64,000 nt of DNA from positions 62,001 to 126,000 of the forward strand of contig JAPSLP010000006.1 of assembly GCA_031180665.1 (NCBI GenBank), given 5' to 3'. This DNA is from Cupriavidus sp. (GTDB lineage: Bacteria > Pseudomonadota > Gammaproteobacteria > Burkholderiales > Burkholderiaceae). A model generated the notes under the pieces. That model did no database searches, was not told the DNA's origin, and saw only the letters and a program-made list of their open reading frames with translations. Position numbers and translations under genes: made by a program. Below, piece by piece: positions 34,869-43,024 of the stretch (position 1 is its first letter; each line of letters starts with the position of its first letter).

Positions 34869-35819
34869 CTACGCAGCCGCAGTTGCCGCACGCGCCAACC
34901 AGTGACGGGCGATGGCATCGCGCCGCGCTATCCAGACGCTGCCGCGCGACTGCATATGCGCGAGCATCGCTTCGAGCGCCGCGATGCGGCCGGGCCGGCC
35001 CAGCATCCGCAGATGCAGGCCGATGGACATCATCTTGGGCGCGTGTGCGCCCTCGCGCCAGAGCCAGTCGAATGCATCGGTGACATAACCGGCGAAGTCG
35101 GCGGCACGCACGAAGCGGTTGCCGTGCTGGAACTGCATGTCGTTGGTATCGAACGCATAAGGCAACATCACATGCGGCCCGCGCGGGCCATGCAGCGTCA
35201 CGGGCAGATCGTCCCCATAGAAGTCGCTGTCGTAAAGGAATCCGCCCTCTTCCATCAGCAGCCTGCGCGTTCTCGGGGTCGACGCCGAGCGGGTATGCCA
35301 GCCCACCGGCCGTATGCCGGTGGCCGAATGGATCGCCGCGACAGTGCGGTCGATTGCCTCGCGCTCCTGCTGCTCGGACATCGCGACATGGCTTTCCCAC
35401 CGCCACCCATGTGCGGCGACCTCGTGGCCCCGGGCCACGGCATCGCGCGCCAATTCGGGCAGGCGCTCCACGGCTCGTCCGCAGGCACTGACCGTGATCG
35501 CGGCCCCCGCATCGGCCAGGCATTGCATGATGCGCCACCACCCCGCACGGGTCCCGTAATCGAAATGGCTCTGCAGGCAGGGATCGGGACGGCCTTCGAT
35601 CCGGTCGACCACTTCGTAGGTCGATTCGTTGCGCGCATCCCCTTCGGCGATCGACAGTTCGGCCCCTTCCTCGAGGTTCAGCACGAACGACACCGCCACC
35701 CTGGCCCCGTCGGGCCAATGCGGATGGGGCGGACGACCCGCGTAGCCGAGCAGGTCGCGCTGCGCGCCTGAAGCGGGTTCGTTGGGGTTCAGCGGTACGG
35801 CATCGCGGCCCATCGTCAT
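34869..35819 (-). CDS. Polysaccharide-deacetylase-fold protein, PuuE/allantoinase-like
   Basis: Protein of 316 residues, the size of PuuE allantoinases. NodB-fold features in the PuuE arrangement: VSFVLNLEEGAELS (43-56), SHFDYGTRAGWWRIMQCL, HEVAAHGWRWESH and GWHTRSASTPRTRRLL. The PuuE branch acts on cyclic ureides or imides rather than on chitin. Start ATG 35819 overlaps the Bug receptor stop (ATGA), with an internal ATG two codons on as alternative. It is co-transcribed with the Bug receptor and an amidohydrolase, consistent with N-heterocycle degradation. The substrate is not known. Confidence 0.83.
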   Translation of the reverse strand: MTMGRDAVPLNPNEPASGAQRDLLGYAGRPPHPHWPDGARVAVSFVLNLEEGAELSIAEGDARNESTYEVVDRIEGRPDPCLQSHFDYGTRAGWWRIMQCLADAGAAITVSACGRAVERLPELARDAVARGHEVAAHGWRWESHVAMSEQQEREAIDRTVAAIHSATGIRPVGWHTRSASTPRTRRLLMEEGGFLYDSDFYGDDLPVTLHGPRGPHVMLPYAFDTNDMQFQHGNRFVRAADFAGYVTDAFDWLWREGAHAPKMMSIGLHLRMLGRPGRIAALEAMLAHMQSRGSVWIARRDAIARHWLARAATAAA

Positions 35820-36811
35820 TCCGCCTGCAGCTTGCCGCTGCGCACCAGTTTCGCGTACCGGTCCAGTTCGCCGCGCAGGAAGGCGGCCGCTTCGGGCGGC
35901 GAGCCCGTGGCCGGTTCCGCGCCGAGCGCCTCGAAGCGGCTTCGTATGTCGGCGCTCGCGAGTACGGCGGCGATGTCTTGATTGAGCTTCTGCACGATCT
36001 CGCGCGGTACGCCCGACGGCGCGATCATCATGAACCAGGGCGCGAACTGGTAAGCGGGCATGCCGGCCTCGGCCATCGTCGGCACGTCGGGCAACAGCGG
36101 CGAGCGGCGCGGCGTGGTAACGGCAAGGGCCCGCAGCTTTCCGCTCTTGATATAGCCGACCGAAGAGACGACAGGGTCGATCATCATGTCCACCTGGCCA
36201 CCGACCAGGTCCGTCAGCGCCGGTGCGGCGCCCTTGTAGGGCACGTGAGTCAGAGCGACGTCGGCCAGGCTGGCAAACTGCGCGCCGCCGATATGGCTGG
36301 TCGAGCCGCTGCCCGAAGAGGCATAGGTCATCTTGCCGCCACCACGTCGCGCGAGTGCGACGAGCTCCGTCACGGAGCGCGCCTGCACTGCCGGATGGAC
36401 GGCCAGCACGCTGGGCAGCGTGGCGACCATTGCGACTGGCGTGAAGTCGCGCTCGGTGTCATAGCGCAACTTCGGATAGAGGCTGGGGTTGACGGCATGA
36501 CCGACTGTCACCAGCAGCAGCGTGTGTCCGTCGGCCGGGACCTTGGCCACGTACTCGGTGGCGATCCGCCCGCCCGCGCCGGGCTTGTTTTCGACCAGCA
36601 CCGGCTGCTTCCACGTCGCGCCGAGCTTGTCCGCGATGACGCGTCCGAACGTATCGGCCGCGCCGCCCGGCGGGAAGGGCACCACGATGCGTACCGGCTT
36701 GTCCGGAAAGCTGGCGGCCGATGCCGCTGCGGCATTGGCCGAAGCCATGCCGACTGTCAGCAGGGCGGCGCAGGGAAGAAGGCATCGGCTCAACAGAACG
36801 TGCAGCGTCAT
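35816..36811 (-). CDS. Bug/TctC-family solute receptor
   Basis: Protein of 331 residues. Signal peptide ending ANAAAASA (about 32); mature domain begins FPDKPVRIVVPFPPGGAADTFGRVIADKLG. Other signatures are VLVENKPGAGGRIATEYVAKVPADGHTLL, YDTERDFTPVAMVATLPS, HVPYKGAAPALTDLVGGQVDMMIDPV and LPDVPTMAEAGMPAYQ. It lies between the deacetylase (ATGA overlap) and the amidohydrolase (101-base gap, no gene), so it probably binds the substrate or a product of that pathway. Confidence 0.92.
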   Translation of the reverse strand: MTLHVLLSRCLLPCAALLTVGMASANAAAASAASFPDKPVRIVVPFPPGGAADTFGRVIADKLGATWKQPVLVENKPGAGGRIATEYVAKVPADGHTLLLVTVGHAVNPSLYPKLRYDTERDFTPVAMVATLPSVLAVHPAVQARSVTELVALARRGGGKMTYASSGSGSTSHIGGAQFASLADVALTHVPYKGAAPALTDLVGGQVDMMIDPVVSSVGYIKSGKLRALAVTTPRRSPLLPDVPTMAEAGMPAYQFAPWFMMIAPSGVPREIVQKLNQDIAAVLASADIRSRFEALGAEPATGSPPEAAAFLRGELDRYAKLVRSGKLQAE

Positions 36812-36912
36812 AGGGTCACCTGTGGCTGTGGAAGGAAGGAACGCCCCGGCTCGTTTGCAAGCGCCGTGCCATCGATGGCTGCATCACGGCACGACGCGAC
36901 AGTGCAACGGCG

Positions 36913-38289
36913 TCATGCCGCCGGTTCCCAGTATTCGCGGCCGACTCCCTGCCACAGCGCGCGACAGGCATGCTCGGCCTCACGGCATACCTCGTCGAGA
37001 TCCACGCGCGTCGGCACGCCGTCGTTCACCAGCACCTCGCCATCGACCACGACCATCCGGACATCCCTGCCCTGGCCGTTGTGAACGAGGTTGCCCAGCG
37101 GATTGACCAGCGGAACCAGATGCGGCCGGGCGAAGTCCAGCAGCACCAGGTCCGCGCGCTTGCCGACTTCCAGGCTGCCGATGCGGTCGGCGAGCCCGAG
37201 CGCGCGCGCACCGCCCATGGTCGCCATCTCGAAGACATGGCGCGGCTGCCAGTCGTCATCGACGCCTCCACGCTGCACGCGCGCCGTGACCAGGGCCCAG
37301 CGCATCAGCTCGATCATGTCCGCGTGCTGGGTATCGGTGGCCAGCGCGATATTGATGCCGGCGCGCTTGATGTCCGGCGTCGGGGCCAGGCGGCCGGAGG
37401 TGGCGTTGCACTTGGGAATATGGACCACATGTGCGCCCGCCTGGGCGAGCCTGCCGATGTCGTCCGCCGTCACATAGATGCAATGCCCGCCCATCAGGCG
37501 CGGCGTCAGCAACCCGGTCTCGGCCAATACCTCGGTCGACGTGCGCCCCGTGCGCGCCTTCACGCGCTCGACTTCCACCACGCTCTGGCCCAGATGCATA
37601 TTCACCCGCATGTCGCGCTCCTGTGCCAGCGTGGCGATCTCGCGCAGGAAGCCGTCCGAGCAGGTGTCGACGGCGTGAGCCGCAAGCTGGACCTGGACAC
37701 GGTCGTTGCCCTGCCAGCGAGCGGCCAGGTCCAGCGCCGACTGCAAGGTGCGCGAGCCAATCGCGGCGTCGTAGTGCCAGCGGCCTTCGGCGACCTGCGC
37801 GAAATCCACATCGTGGATGCGCCAGCTCGGCGCCAGCCGCACGCCCAGTTCGGCCATGGCCTCGGTGGTCACGTCGGCATGCACGAAGTTGTCGCCGATC
37901 AGCGTGGAGCCGAACAGCATCGCTTCGAGCGCGCCGAGCCGAGCCAACGCGCGGGCCTGCTCGGGATTGACCTGCGTGCCCTTCGGAATGCCGGGCGTAT
38001 AGGACGGCGCGAATCCCGCATCGGCGGCCACACCGCGCACCATCGACAGGATCGCGTGCGTATGCACATTGACGAGCCCGGGGATCAACACCTTGCCCGA
38101 TGCATCGACGACCCGCCGGACCTGGGCTCCCTCAGGCAGCGCCTTGCCGATAAAGGCGATCACGCCGTCGCGGACGGCAAGCGTCATGTCGCGCTGCGCA
38201 AGGTCGGCGCCGGGTGTGGTGCCAAGCAAGGTGGCGCTGGTGAATGCCAGGTCGAACACGGGCGCCGGCTGCAGGGATTCGATGGTCAT
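36913..38289 (-). CDS. Amidohydrolase-superfamily protein (cytosine/guanine/atrazine-deaminase type)
   Basis: Cytoplasmic metal-dependent hydrolase of 458 residues. Metal ligands: HTH in GLVNVHTHA (about 72-80), His in MRVNMHLGQS, His in GGHCIYV and Asp in ATDTQHADM. The N- and C-terminal beta-sandwich (KVLIPG; GSLEVGKRADLVLLDF) is typical of subtype III deaminases such as AtzA/TrzA, guanine deaminase and 5-methylthioadenosine deaminase. It heads the minus-strand operon with the PuuE-like protein and faces a GntR gene across a promoter with two palindromes. It could deaminate a purine or similar heterocycle; the substrate is not assigned. Confidence 0.87.
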   Translation of the reverse strand: MTIESLQPAPVFDLAFTSATLLGTTPGADLAQRDMTLAVRDGVIAFIGKALPEGAQVRRVVDASGKVLIPGLVNVHTHAILSMVRGVAADAGFAPSYTPGIPKGTQVNPEQARALARLGALEAMLFGSTLIGDNFVHADVTTEAMAELGVRLAPSWRIHDVDFAQVAEGRWHYDAAIGSRTLQSALDLAARWQGNDRVQVQLAAHAVDTCSDGFLREIATLAQERDMRVNMHLGQSVVEVERVKARTGRTSTEVLAETGLLTPRLMGGHCIYVTADDIGRLAQAGAHVVHIPKCNATSGRLAPTPDIKRAGINIALATDTQHADMIELMRWALVTARVQRGGVDDDWQPRHVFEMATMGGARALGLADRIGSLEVGKRADLVLLDFARPHLVPLVNPLGNLVHNGQGRDVRMVVVDGEVLVNDGVPTRVDLDEVCREAEHACRALWQGVGREYWEPAA

Positions 38290-38345
38290 GGACGGGTCTC
38301 GTTCTTTTAAGGACTACGGTCGATTCTGGTGCGGGCGCCTGTAGA

Positions 38346-38366
38346 TGGTGCGCCGCTTGCACCATT
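38346..38366. promoter_or_regulatory. Inverted repeat in the amidohydrolase/gntR promoter region
   Basis: Perfect 7-bp arms ATGGTGC (38346-38352) and GCACCAT (38360-38366), 7-nt spacer, including the TGGT...ACCA form favoured by FadR-type GntR regulators. It lies 57 bases upstream of the amidohydrolase start. Confidence 0.5.
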
Positions 38367-38392
38367 ACCGCACAACAATTCGTGCCGGTTTT

Positions 38393-38402
38393 GGTTAACC
38401 AT
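38393..38402. promoter_or_regulatory. Palindrome TGGTTAACCA, candidate FadR-type GntR operator
   Basis: Perfect 10-bp palindrome with TGGT/ACCA half-sites, 80 bases before the gntR start and 104 before the amidohydrolase. With the repeat at 38346-38366 it suggests two sites for the adjacent regulator controlling both operons. Confidence 0.5.
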
Positions 38403-38481
38403 TCTGGTTGACGATACTGCCGAACGCAAGAATAATTCCGCCATCGGTCCGCAACGCCGGCCGCTCACGCACGTCCCACGG

Positions 38482-39186
38482 ATGAGTACCGACCCTTCGC
38501 CCGACATCGAGCAACGCCTCTATCAATCGATCGCCAGCGCATTGATGGCCGGCAAGCTGCGCCCCGGCATGCCGTTGCGGGAGCGCAATCTCGCGGAGCT
38601 GTTCGGTACCACGCGCGGCGCGGTGCGGAAGGTGCTTGCCAGGCTGGGGCAGGAAGGCAAGCTCGAACTGCTGCAGAATCGCGGCGCCTTCGTGCCACAG
38701 CCGTCGCCGGAAGACGTGGCGGACATCTATGGCGCGCGTGCGATCGTCGAGGCGGGGCTCGTCGCCGCGCTGGCCATGCGCCTGGGCCAACGCGGTGGCC
38801 GGGGTGCCCTGGCACGGCTCAAGTCCCATGTGGAGGCCGAAGAGGCGGCTTGCCGGGCGCAGGACCGCGAAGCGTCGGTACGCCTGGCGGGCGAATTCCA
38901 CCTGAAGCTTGCCGAACTGGTCGGCAACGATTCGCTGCTTCGCTATCTCGAGCAATTGATCGCCCGCACGCAGCTGTTCGTCGCGCTGTACGAAGCGCGC
39001 GACGAGAGCCATTGCGCGCCCGACGAACACCGCCGGATCGTCGCCGCGCTCGACAAGGGCGATGTGGCGGCGGCTATCGCGACGATGAGCAGCCATCTGG
39101 CCGACGTCCAGGCGCGCGTGCTGGCGCATATGGCGCCGACTGCCGACATCGATCTCGCCGACGTGCTCGGCGCCCCGCTGGCCTGA
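38482..39186 (+). CDS. GntR-family regulator, FadR (FCD) subfamily
   Basis: Protein of 234 residues. Winged HTH (QRLYQSIASALMAGKLRPGMPLRERNLAELFGTTRGAVRKVLARLGQEGKLELLQNRGAFV, about 10-70) and an all-helical FCD effector domain, with metal-binding-type His in GEFHLKLAELVGN and H-x-R in DEHRRIVAALDKGD. The ATG at 38482 gives the family N-terminus; the frame is open upstream but without a good start. It leads the plus-strand operon toward the racemase, transporter and hydantoinase, and is divergent from the amidohydrolase operon, so it may control both. Confidence 0.88.
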   Translation: MSTDPSPDIEQRLYQSIASALMAGKLRPGMPLRERNLAELFGTTRGAVRKVLARLGQEGKLELLQNRGAFVPQPSPEDVADIYGARAIVEAGLVAALAMRLGQRGGRGALARLKSHVEAEEAACRAQDREASVRLAGEFHLKLAELVGNDSLLRYLEQLIARTQLFVALYEARDESHCAPDEHRRIVAALDKGDVAAAIATMSSHLADVQARVLAHMAPTADIDLADVLGAPLA

Positions 39187-39188
39187 TC

Positions 39189-39857
39189 GTGCGCTTCGTT
39201 CTGCTCAACCCCAATGCCAGCGTCGAGATGACCGCGCGCATGTGCGCGGTCGCACGCGAGGCGATGGGCCCCGGTCACACGCTGGAAGGCCACCACAACG
39301 CCGACGGCCCCGCAGCCATCCGTTCCGCCGCCGACAACGCGCTTGCCGTGCCCGGCCTGCTCGCGCTGGGAGCAAGACATCTGCACCGCTGCGACGCGGC
39401 AATCCTTGGCGTGTCGATGGACACCGCGCTGGGCGAACTGCGCCGGCAGGCAACGATACCGGTGGCCGGTGTGACCGAATCCGCCATGTTGCTCGGCTCC
39501 CAACTGGGCGCGCCCGTCGGGCTGGTCACGGTCGGTCCCGGCCTGGCGGCGCTATATCGCGACCTCGTGCGGCAGTACGGGCTGGGCGCCCGCCTGGCCG
39601 GCGTCATCGGGATCGAGGCGCCCGGGGCATACGGCGGCGCGACCGACGCCACCGTGGCCGACAAGCTGCGCGATGCCGTGCGTACCTTGCATCGCGTCCA
39701 TGGCGCGCGCGTGGTGGTCACCGTCGCCGCCGCGTTGTGCGGCTATGTGAACCTGCGCGATACCGACGTGCCGCTCTACGACGGCCTCGCGTGTGCCGCC
39801 CTGCAGGCATTGGCGCTTGCGCGGCTGCGTCAGGCCTCTCTTTACCCGGCCGGCTGA
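39189..39857 (+). CDS. Aspartate/glutamate/hydantoin racemase-family protein
   Basis: Protein of 222 residues with GTG start two bases after the gntR stop. It begins FVLLNPNASVEMTARM, the N-terminal signature of the hydantoin racemase group (compare the second member at 44.5 kb, MRILVLNPNTSEGITARLM). The expected first Cys is absent: the position after the third strand reads AAILGVSMDTALGEL. A candidate second Cys is in ALCGYVN. Lacking one Cys of the usual Cys/Cys pair, it may not be a racemase; lyases, decarboxylases and isomerases also use this fold. Confidence 0.75.
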   Translation: MRFVLLNPNASVEMTARMCAVAREAMGPGHTLEGHHNADGPAAIRSAADNALAVPGLLALGARHLHRCDAAILGVSMDTALGELRRQATIPVAGVTESAMLLGSQLGAPVGLVTVGPGLAALYRDLVRQYGLGARLAGVIGIEAPGAYGGATDATVADKLRDAVRTLHRVHGARVVVTVAAALCGYVNLRDTDVPLYDGLACAALQALALARLRQASLYPAG

Positions 39858-40197
39858 CCTCCTCGTTTTCCCTAGCGGGCCGTCCGAACCCGGCGGCCTT
39901 CCCCGCCTCGTACTGCGCCGCAGCCACGCCGCGCTCCTTCCCGCAAACCCTTGACCCGACTGCCTTGCGCGCCGACGGCGAGGCACGGAATCCGTGCGCC
40001 GCACCAAAATCCGGCATGCACATGCACCACTTTCGATAAACAATTTTGGCCTTGATTGTATGGCGGTTATTGGACTACTGTACGGGACAGTGAGACGCCA
40101 TGCGAGGGCCGTGCCGACGGCACGGATGCGGCAGTCCCACCCACTACGCCAACATGCCAACCGCCGACAGGCGGCCCCCTCCGGAGGAGAACGCATC
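39858..40197. other. Intergenic region before the MHS transporter
   Basis: A 340-base gap with no convincing gene. An AT-rich stretch (40036-40070) containing ACAAT (40041-) and ATTGT with a 10-nt spacer may be the promoter/operator of the transporter-hydantoinase operon. The two GntR proteins of the cluster are the obvious candidates to bind it. Confidence 0.4.
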
Positions 40198-41538
40198 ATG
40201 CAAGCAGTCAGTGTCGACGCAACCGCGCGTACCGCACAGGACCGTCCCCAATCGGTCGCGCGCGTCGCGGGTGCCAGCGTGGCGGGTACCACGCTGGAGT
40301 TCTACGACCACTTCATCTACGGATCGGCCGCCGCGCTGGTCTTTCCGAAACTGTTTTTCCCGCAGAGCGATCCGCTGACGGCGACGCTGCTGTCCTTTGC
40401 CAGCTACGGTGTCGCGTTTGTCGCGCGGCCGCTGGGCGCGGCGATCTTCGGCCACTTCGGCGACAAGTTCGGCCGCAAGTCCGTGCTGATCGTCACGCTG
40501 CTGATGATGGGCCTGGCGACCTTCGGCATCGGCCTGCTGCCGACCTACGGCAGCGTCGGCATGCTCGCGCCCCTGCTGCTGGTGCTGCTGCGCGTGATCC
40601 AGGGCCTGGCACTGGGCGGCGAATGGGGCGGCGCGGCCATCATGGTCAACGAGCTCGATCCGGAAGGCAGGCGGCGCGGACTGCTAGGCAGCCTGGTGCA
40701 GCTGGCTGCGCCGATCGGCCTGCTGCTGGCCAATGGCGTCTTTGCGCTGGTGACGTGGATGGTGTCGGAAGAAGCGTTCCTGAGCTGGGGATGGCGTGTG
40801 CCTTTCCTGCTGAGCGCACTGCTGGTCGCGGTGGGCATGTACATCCGTGCCAATGTGCGCGAGTCGGCCGTGTTCGAGAAGGCCGAGGCCCAGCACGCCG
40901 AAGCACGTGCGCCGATCGCCGAAGTGCTGCGCCACTACAAGAAGCAGCTGCTGATCGCCTTCGGCGCGCGCCTGGGCGGCGATATCGCCTTCTACGTCTT
41001 CACGTTGTTCCTGCTTTACTACGTGCCGACCAAGCTGGGCCTGCCCAAGAGCATCGCGCTCAATGCCGTGCTGCTCGGTGCCGTCGCTCAGATCCTGTTC
41101 ATTCCCGTTGCCGGGCTGCTGGCCGACCGCATCGGCCGCCGGCCCGTGCTGATGATCGGCGGCATCGGCGGCGCGCTGTGGGCATTCGCTTTCTTCGCCC
41201 TGGTGCATACGCTGAGCCCGGCGTTGATCATGCTGGCCTCGTTCATCGGCATGGTGCTGGTGTCCTTCATGTTCTCGCCGCTCGCTTCGTTCCTGCCGGA
41301 GCTGTTCGCGACCCAGGTGCGGGTCACGGGGGCGTCGCTGGGCTTCCAGTTCGCCGGCGTGTTCGGCGGCGCGCTGGCCCCGCTGATCGCCGTCGGCCTG
41401 CTGGACCGCTTCGGCAGCAGCACGCCGGTCGCCATCTACCTGGCCGTGGTGTGCGTGCTGATCGCCATCGCCGCGGGCGTCGCACGCGAAACCGCGCGGG
41501 CCCGCCTGTCCGACCTCGGCAACGAAGCCGCACGCTGA
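40198..41538 (+). CDS. MFS transporter, metabolite:H+ symporter (MHS) family
   Basis: Inner-membrane permease of 446 residues with twelve predicted helices. Signature of the MHS/ProP-ShiA group: SVAGTTLEFYDHFIYGSAAALVFPKLFFP at the N-terminus, GHFGDKFGRKSVL after helix 2, and RVIQGLALGGEWGGAAIMVNE around helix 4, with LADRIGRRPVLM as the second-half repeat. The ATG at 40198 is preceded by GGAGGA; the longer frame from 39994 is not used. Next to the hydantoinase and amidase, it likely imports their cyclic or carboxylated substrate. Confidence 0.92.
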   Translation: MQAVSVDATARTAQDRPQSVARVAGASVAGTTLEFYDHFIYGSAAALVFPKLFFPQSDPLTATLLSFASYGVAFVARPLGAAIFGHFGDKFGRKSVLIVTLLMMGLATFGIGLLPTYGSVGMLAPLLLVLLRVIQGLALGGEWGGAAIMVNELDPEGRRRGLLGSLVQLAAPIGLLLANGVFALVTWMVSEEAFLSWGWRVPFLLSALLVAVGMYIRANVRESAVFEKAEAQHAEARAPIAEVLRHYKKQLLIAFGARLGGDIAFYVFTLFLLYYVPTKLGLPKSIALNAVLLGAVAQILFIPVAGLLADRIGRRPVLMIGGIGGALWAFAFFALVHTLSPALIMLASFIGMVLVSFMFSPLASFLPELFATQVRVTGASLGFQFAGVFGGALAPLIAVGLLDRFGSSTPVAIYLAVVCVLIAIAAGVARETARARLSDLGNEAAR

Positions 41539-41587
41539 ACGAGCGCCGCGTGTGCCGCGCCAGAACAACAACCGTAATGAGATTCCC

Positions 41588-43024
41588 GTGAAACAGTTCG
41601 ACCTTCTGATCCGCAATGGCACGGTGGTGACCGCCAGCGACACCGTGCAATGCGACATCGCGATCGCCGGTGGCCGCATCGTGCAACTCGGCCACGATCT
41701 GGGCAGCGCCCGCGAGCAGATCGATGCCAGCGGCAAGCTGGTGCTGCCCGGCGGTGTCGATGCGCACTGCCACCTGGACCAGCCGATGCCCGATGGCCTG
41801 AAGATGGCGGACGATTTCGAGTCGGGCACCATCTCGGCCGCCTGCGGCGGCACCACCACGGTGATTCCGTTCGCGGCGCAGGAAAAGGGCCAGTCGCTGC
41901 GCGCCGCGGTGGCCGACTACCATCGCCGCGCCGAAGGACGCGCGGTGGTCGACTATGCCTTTCACCTGATCGTGTCCGACCCGACCGAGACGGTGCTGCG
42001 AGACGAGCTGCCCAGCCTGATCCGCAAGGGCTACACGTCGTTCAAGGTCTACATGACCTATGACGACCTGAAGCTGAACGACCGCGAAATCCTCGACGTA
42101 CTGACGGTGGCGCGCCAGGAAGGGGCGCTGGTGATGATCCACGCCGAGAATTCGGATTGCATCGCCTGGCTGACCGACCGGCTGGAGGCCGAGCAGAAGA
42201 CCGCGCCGCGCTTTCACGCCATCGCGCGGCCGATGGCGATCGAGCGCGAGGCCACGCACCGCGCCATCACGTTCTCGGAGCTGGTCGACGTGCCGATCCT
42301 GATCGTCCATGTGTCCGGGCGCGAAGCGGTCGAGCAGATCCGCTGGAGCCGCGCGCGCGGCATGAAGATCTTCGCCGAGACGTGTCCGCAGTATCTGTTC
42401 CTGACGGCCTCGGACCTGGACCAGCCCGGCTACCATGGCGCCAAGTGCGTCTGCAGCCCGCCGCCGCGCGACCGCGCCAACCAGGAGGTCATCTGGGACG
42501 GCCTGGCCGATGGCCTGTTCACGATCTTCTCCTCGGACCATGCGCCGTTCCGCTACGACGATCCGCAAGGCAAGCAGCCGGGCGGCCAAGAGGTGCCATT
42601 CCGCTATATTCCCAATGGCATCCCGGGGCTGGAAACGCGGCTGCCGCTGCTTTTCTCCGAGGGCGTCGGCGGCGGGCGCATTTCGCTGAACCAGTTCGTC
42701 GCGTTGACGTCGACCAACCCGGCCAAGCTCTACGGCCTGCATCCGCGCAAGGGCACCATCGCGATCGGCGCGGACGCCGATCTGGCAATCTGGGATCCGG
42801 AGCGCGAGGTGGTCATCCGCAACGCCGATCTGCACCACGCGGTCGATTACACGCCGTACGAAGGCACGCGCGTCAAAGGCTGGCCGATCACGACGCTGGT
42901 GCGTGGCAGGGTCGTCGCGCACGAGGGCAAGATGCAGGCGACGGCAGGGCATGGCGAGTTCCTGCCCTGCGCTTTGCCGGAGATGGCAAAGCCGCGCTAC
43001 CGCACTTCGGGAGGAAGCCTTTGA
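41588..43024 (+). CDS. Dihydropyrimidinase / D-hydantoinase
   Basis: Protein of 478 residues from a GTG start (41588), giving VKQFDLLIRNGTVVTASD as in the family. It hydrolyses cyclic amides such as dihydropyrimidines and 5-substituted hydantoins. Binuclear metal centre complete: H60 and H62 (DAHCHLD), carboxylated K153 (SFKVYMTYD), H185 (IHAEN), H241 (HVSG), D317 (SSDHAPF). The next gene starts inside its stop (TGATG). Genes pydB/C or a typical carbamoylase are missing; the following amidase may take the ring-opened product. Dihydropyrimidinase and D-hydantoinase activities cannot be separated by sequence alone. Confidence 0.93.
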   Translation: MKQFDLLIRNGTVVTASDTVQCDIAIAGGRIVQLGHDLGSAREQIDASGKLVLPGGVDAHCHLDQPMPDGLKMADDFESGTISAACGGTTTVIPFAAQEKGQSLRAAVADYHRRAEGRAVVDYAFHLIVSDPTETVLRDELPSLIRKGYTSFKVYMTYDDLKLNDREILDVLTVARQEGALVMIHAENSDCIAWLTDRLEAEQKTAPRFHAIARPMAIEREATHRAITFSELVDVPILIVHVSGREAVEQIRWSRARGMKIFAETCPQYLFLTASDLDQPGYHGAKCVCSPPPRDRANQEVIWDGLADGLFTIFSSDHAPFRYDDPQGKQPGGQEVPFRYIPNGIPGLETRLPLLFSEGVGGGRISLNQFVALTSTNPAKLYGLHPRKGTIAIGADADLAIWDPEREVVIRNADLHHAVDYTPYEGTRVKGWPITTLVRGRVVAHEGKMQATAGHGEFLPCALPEMAKPRYRTSGGSL

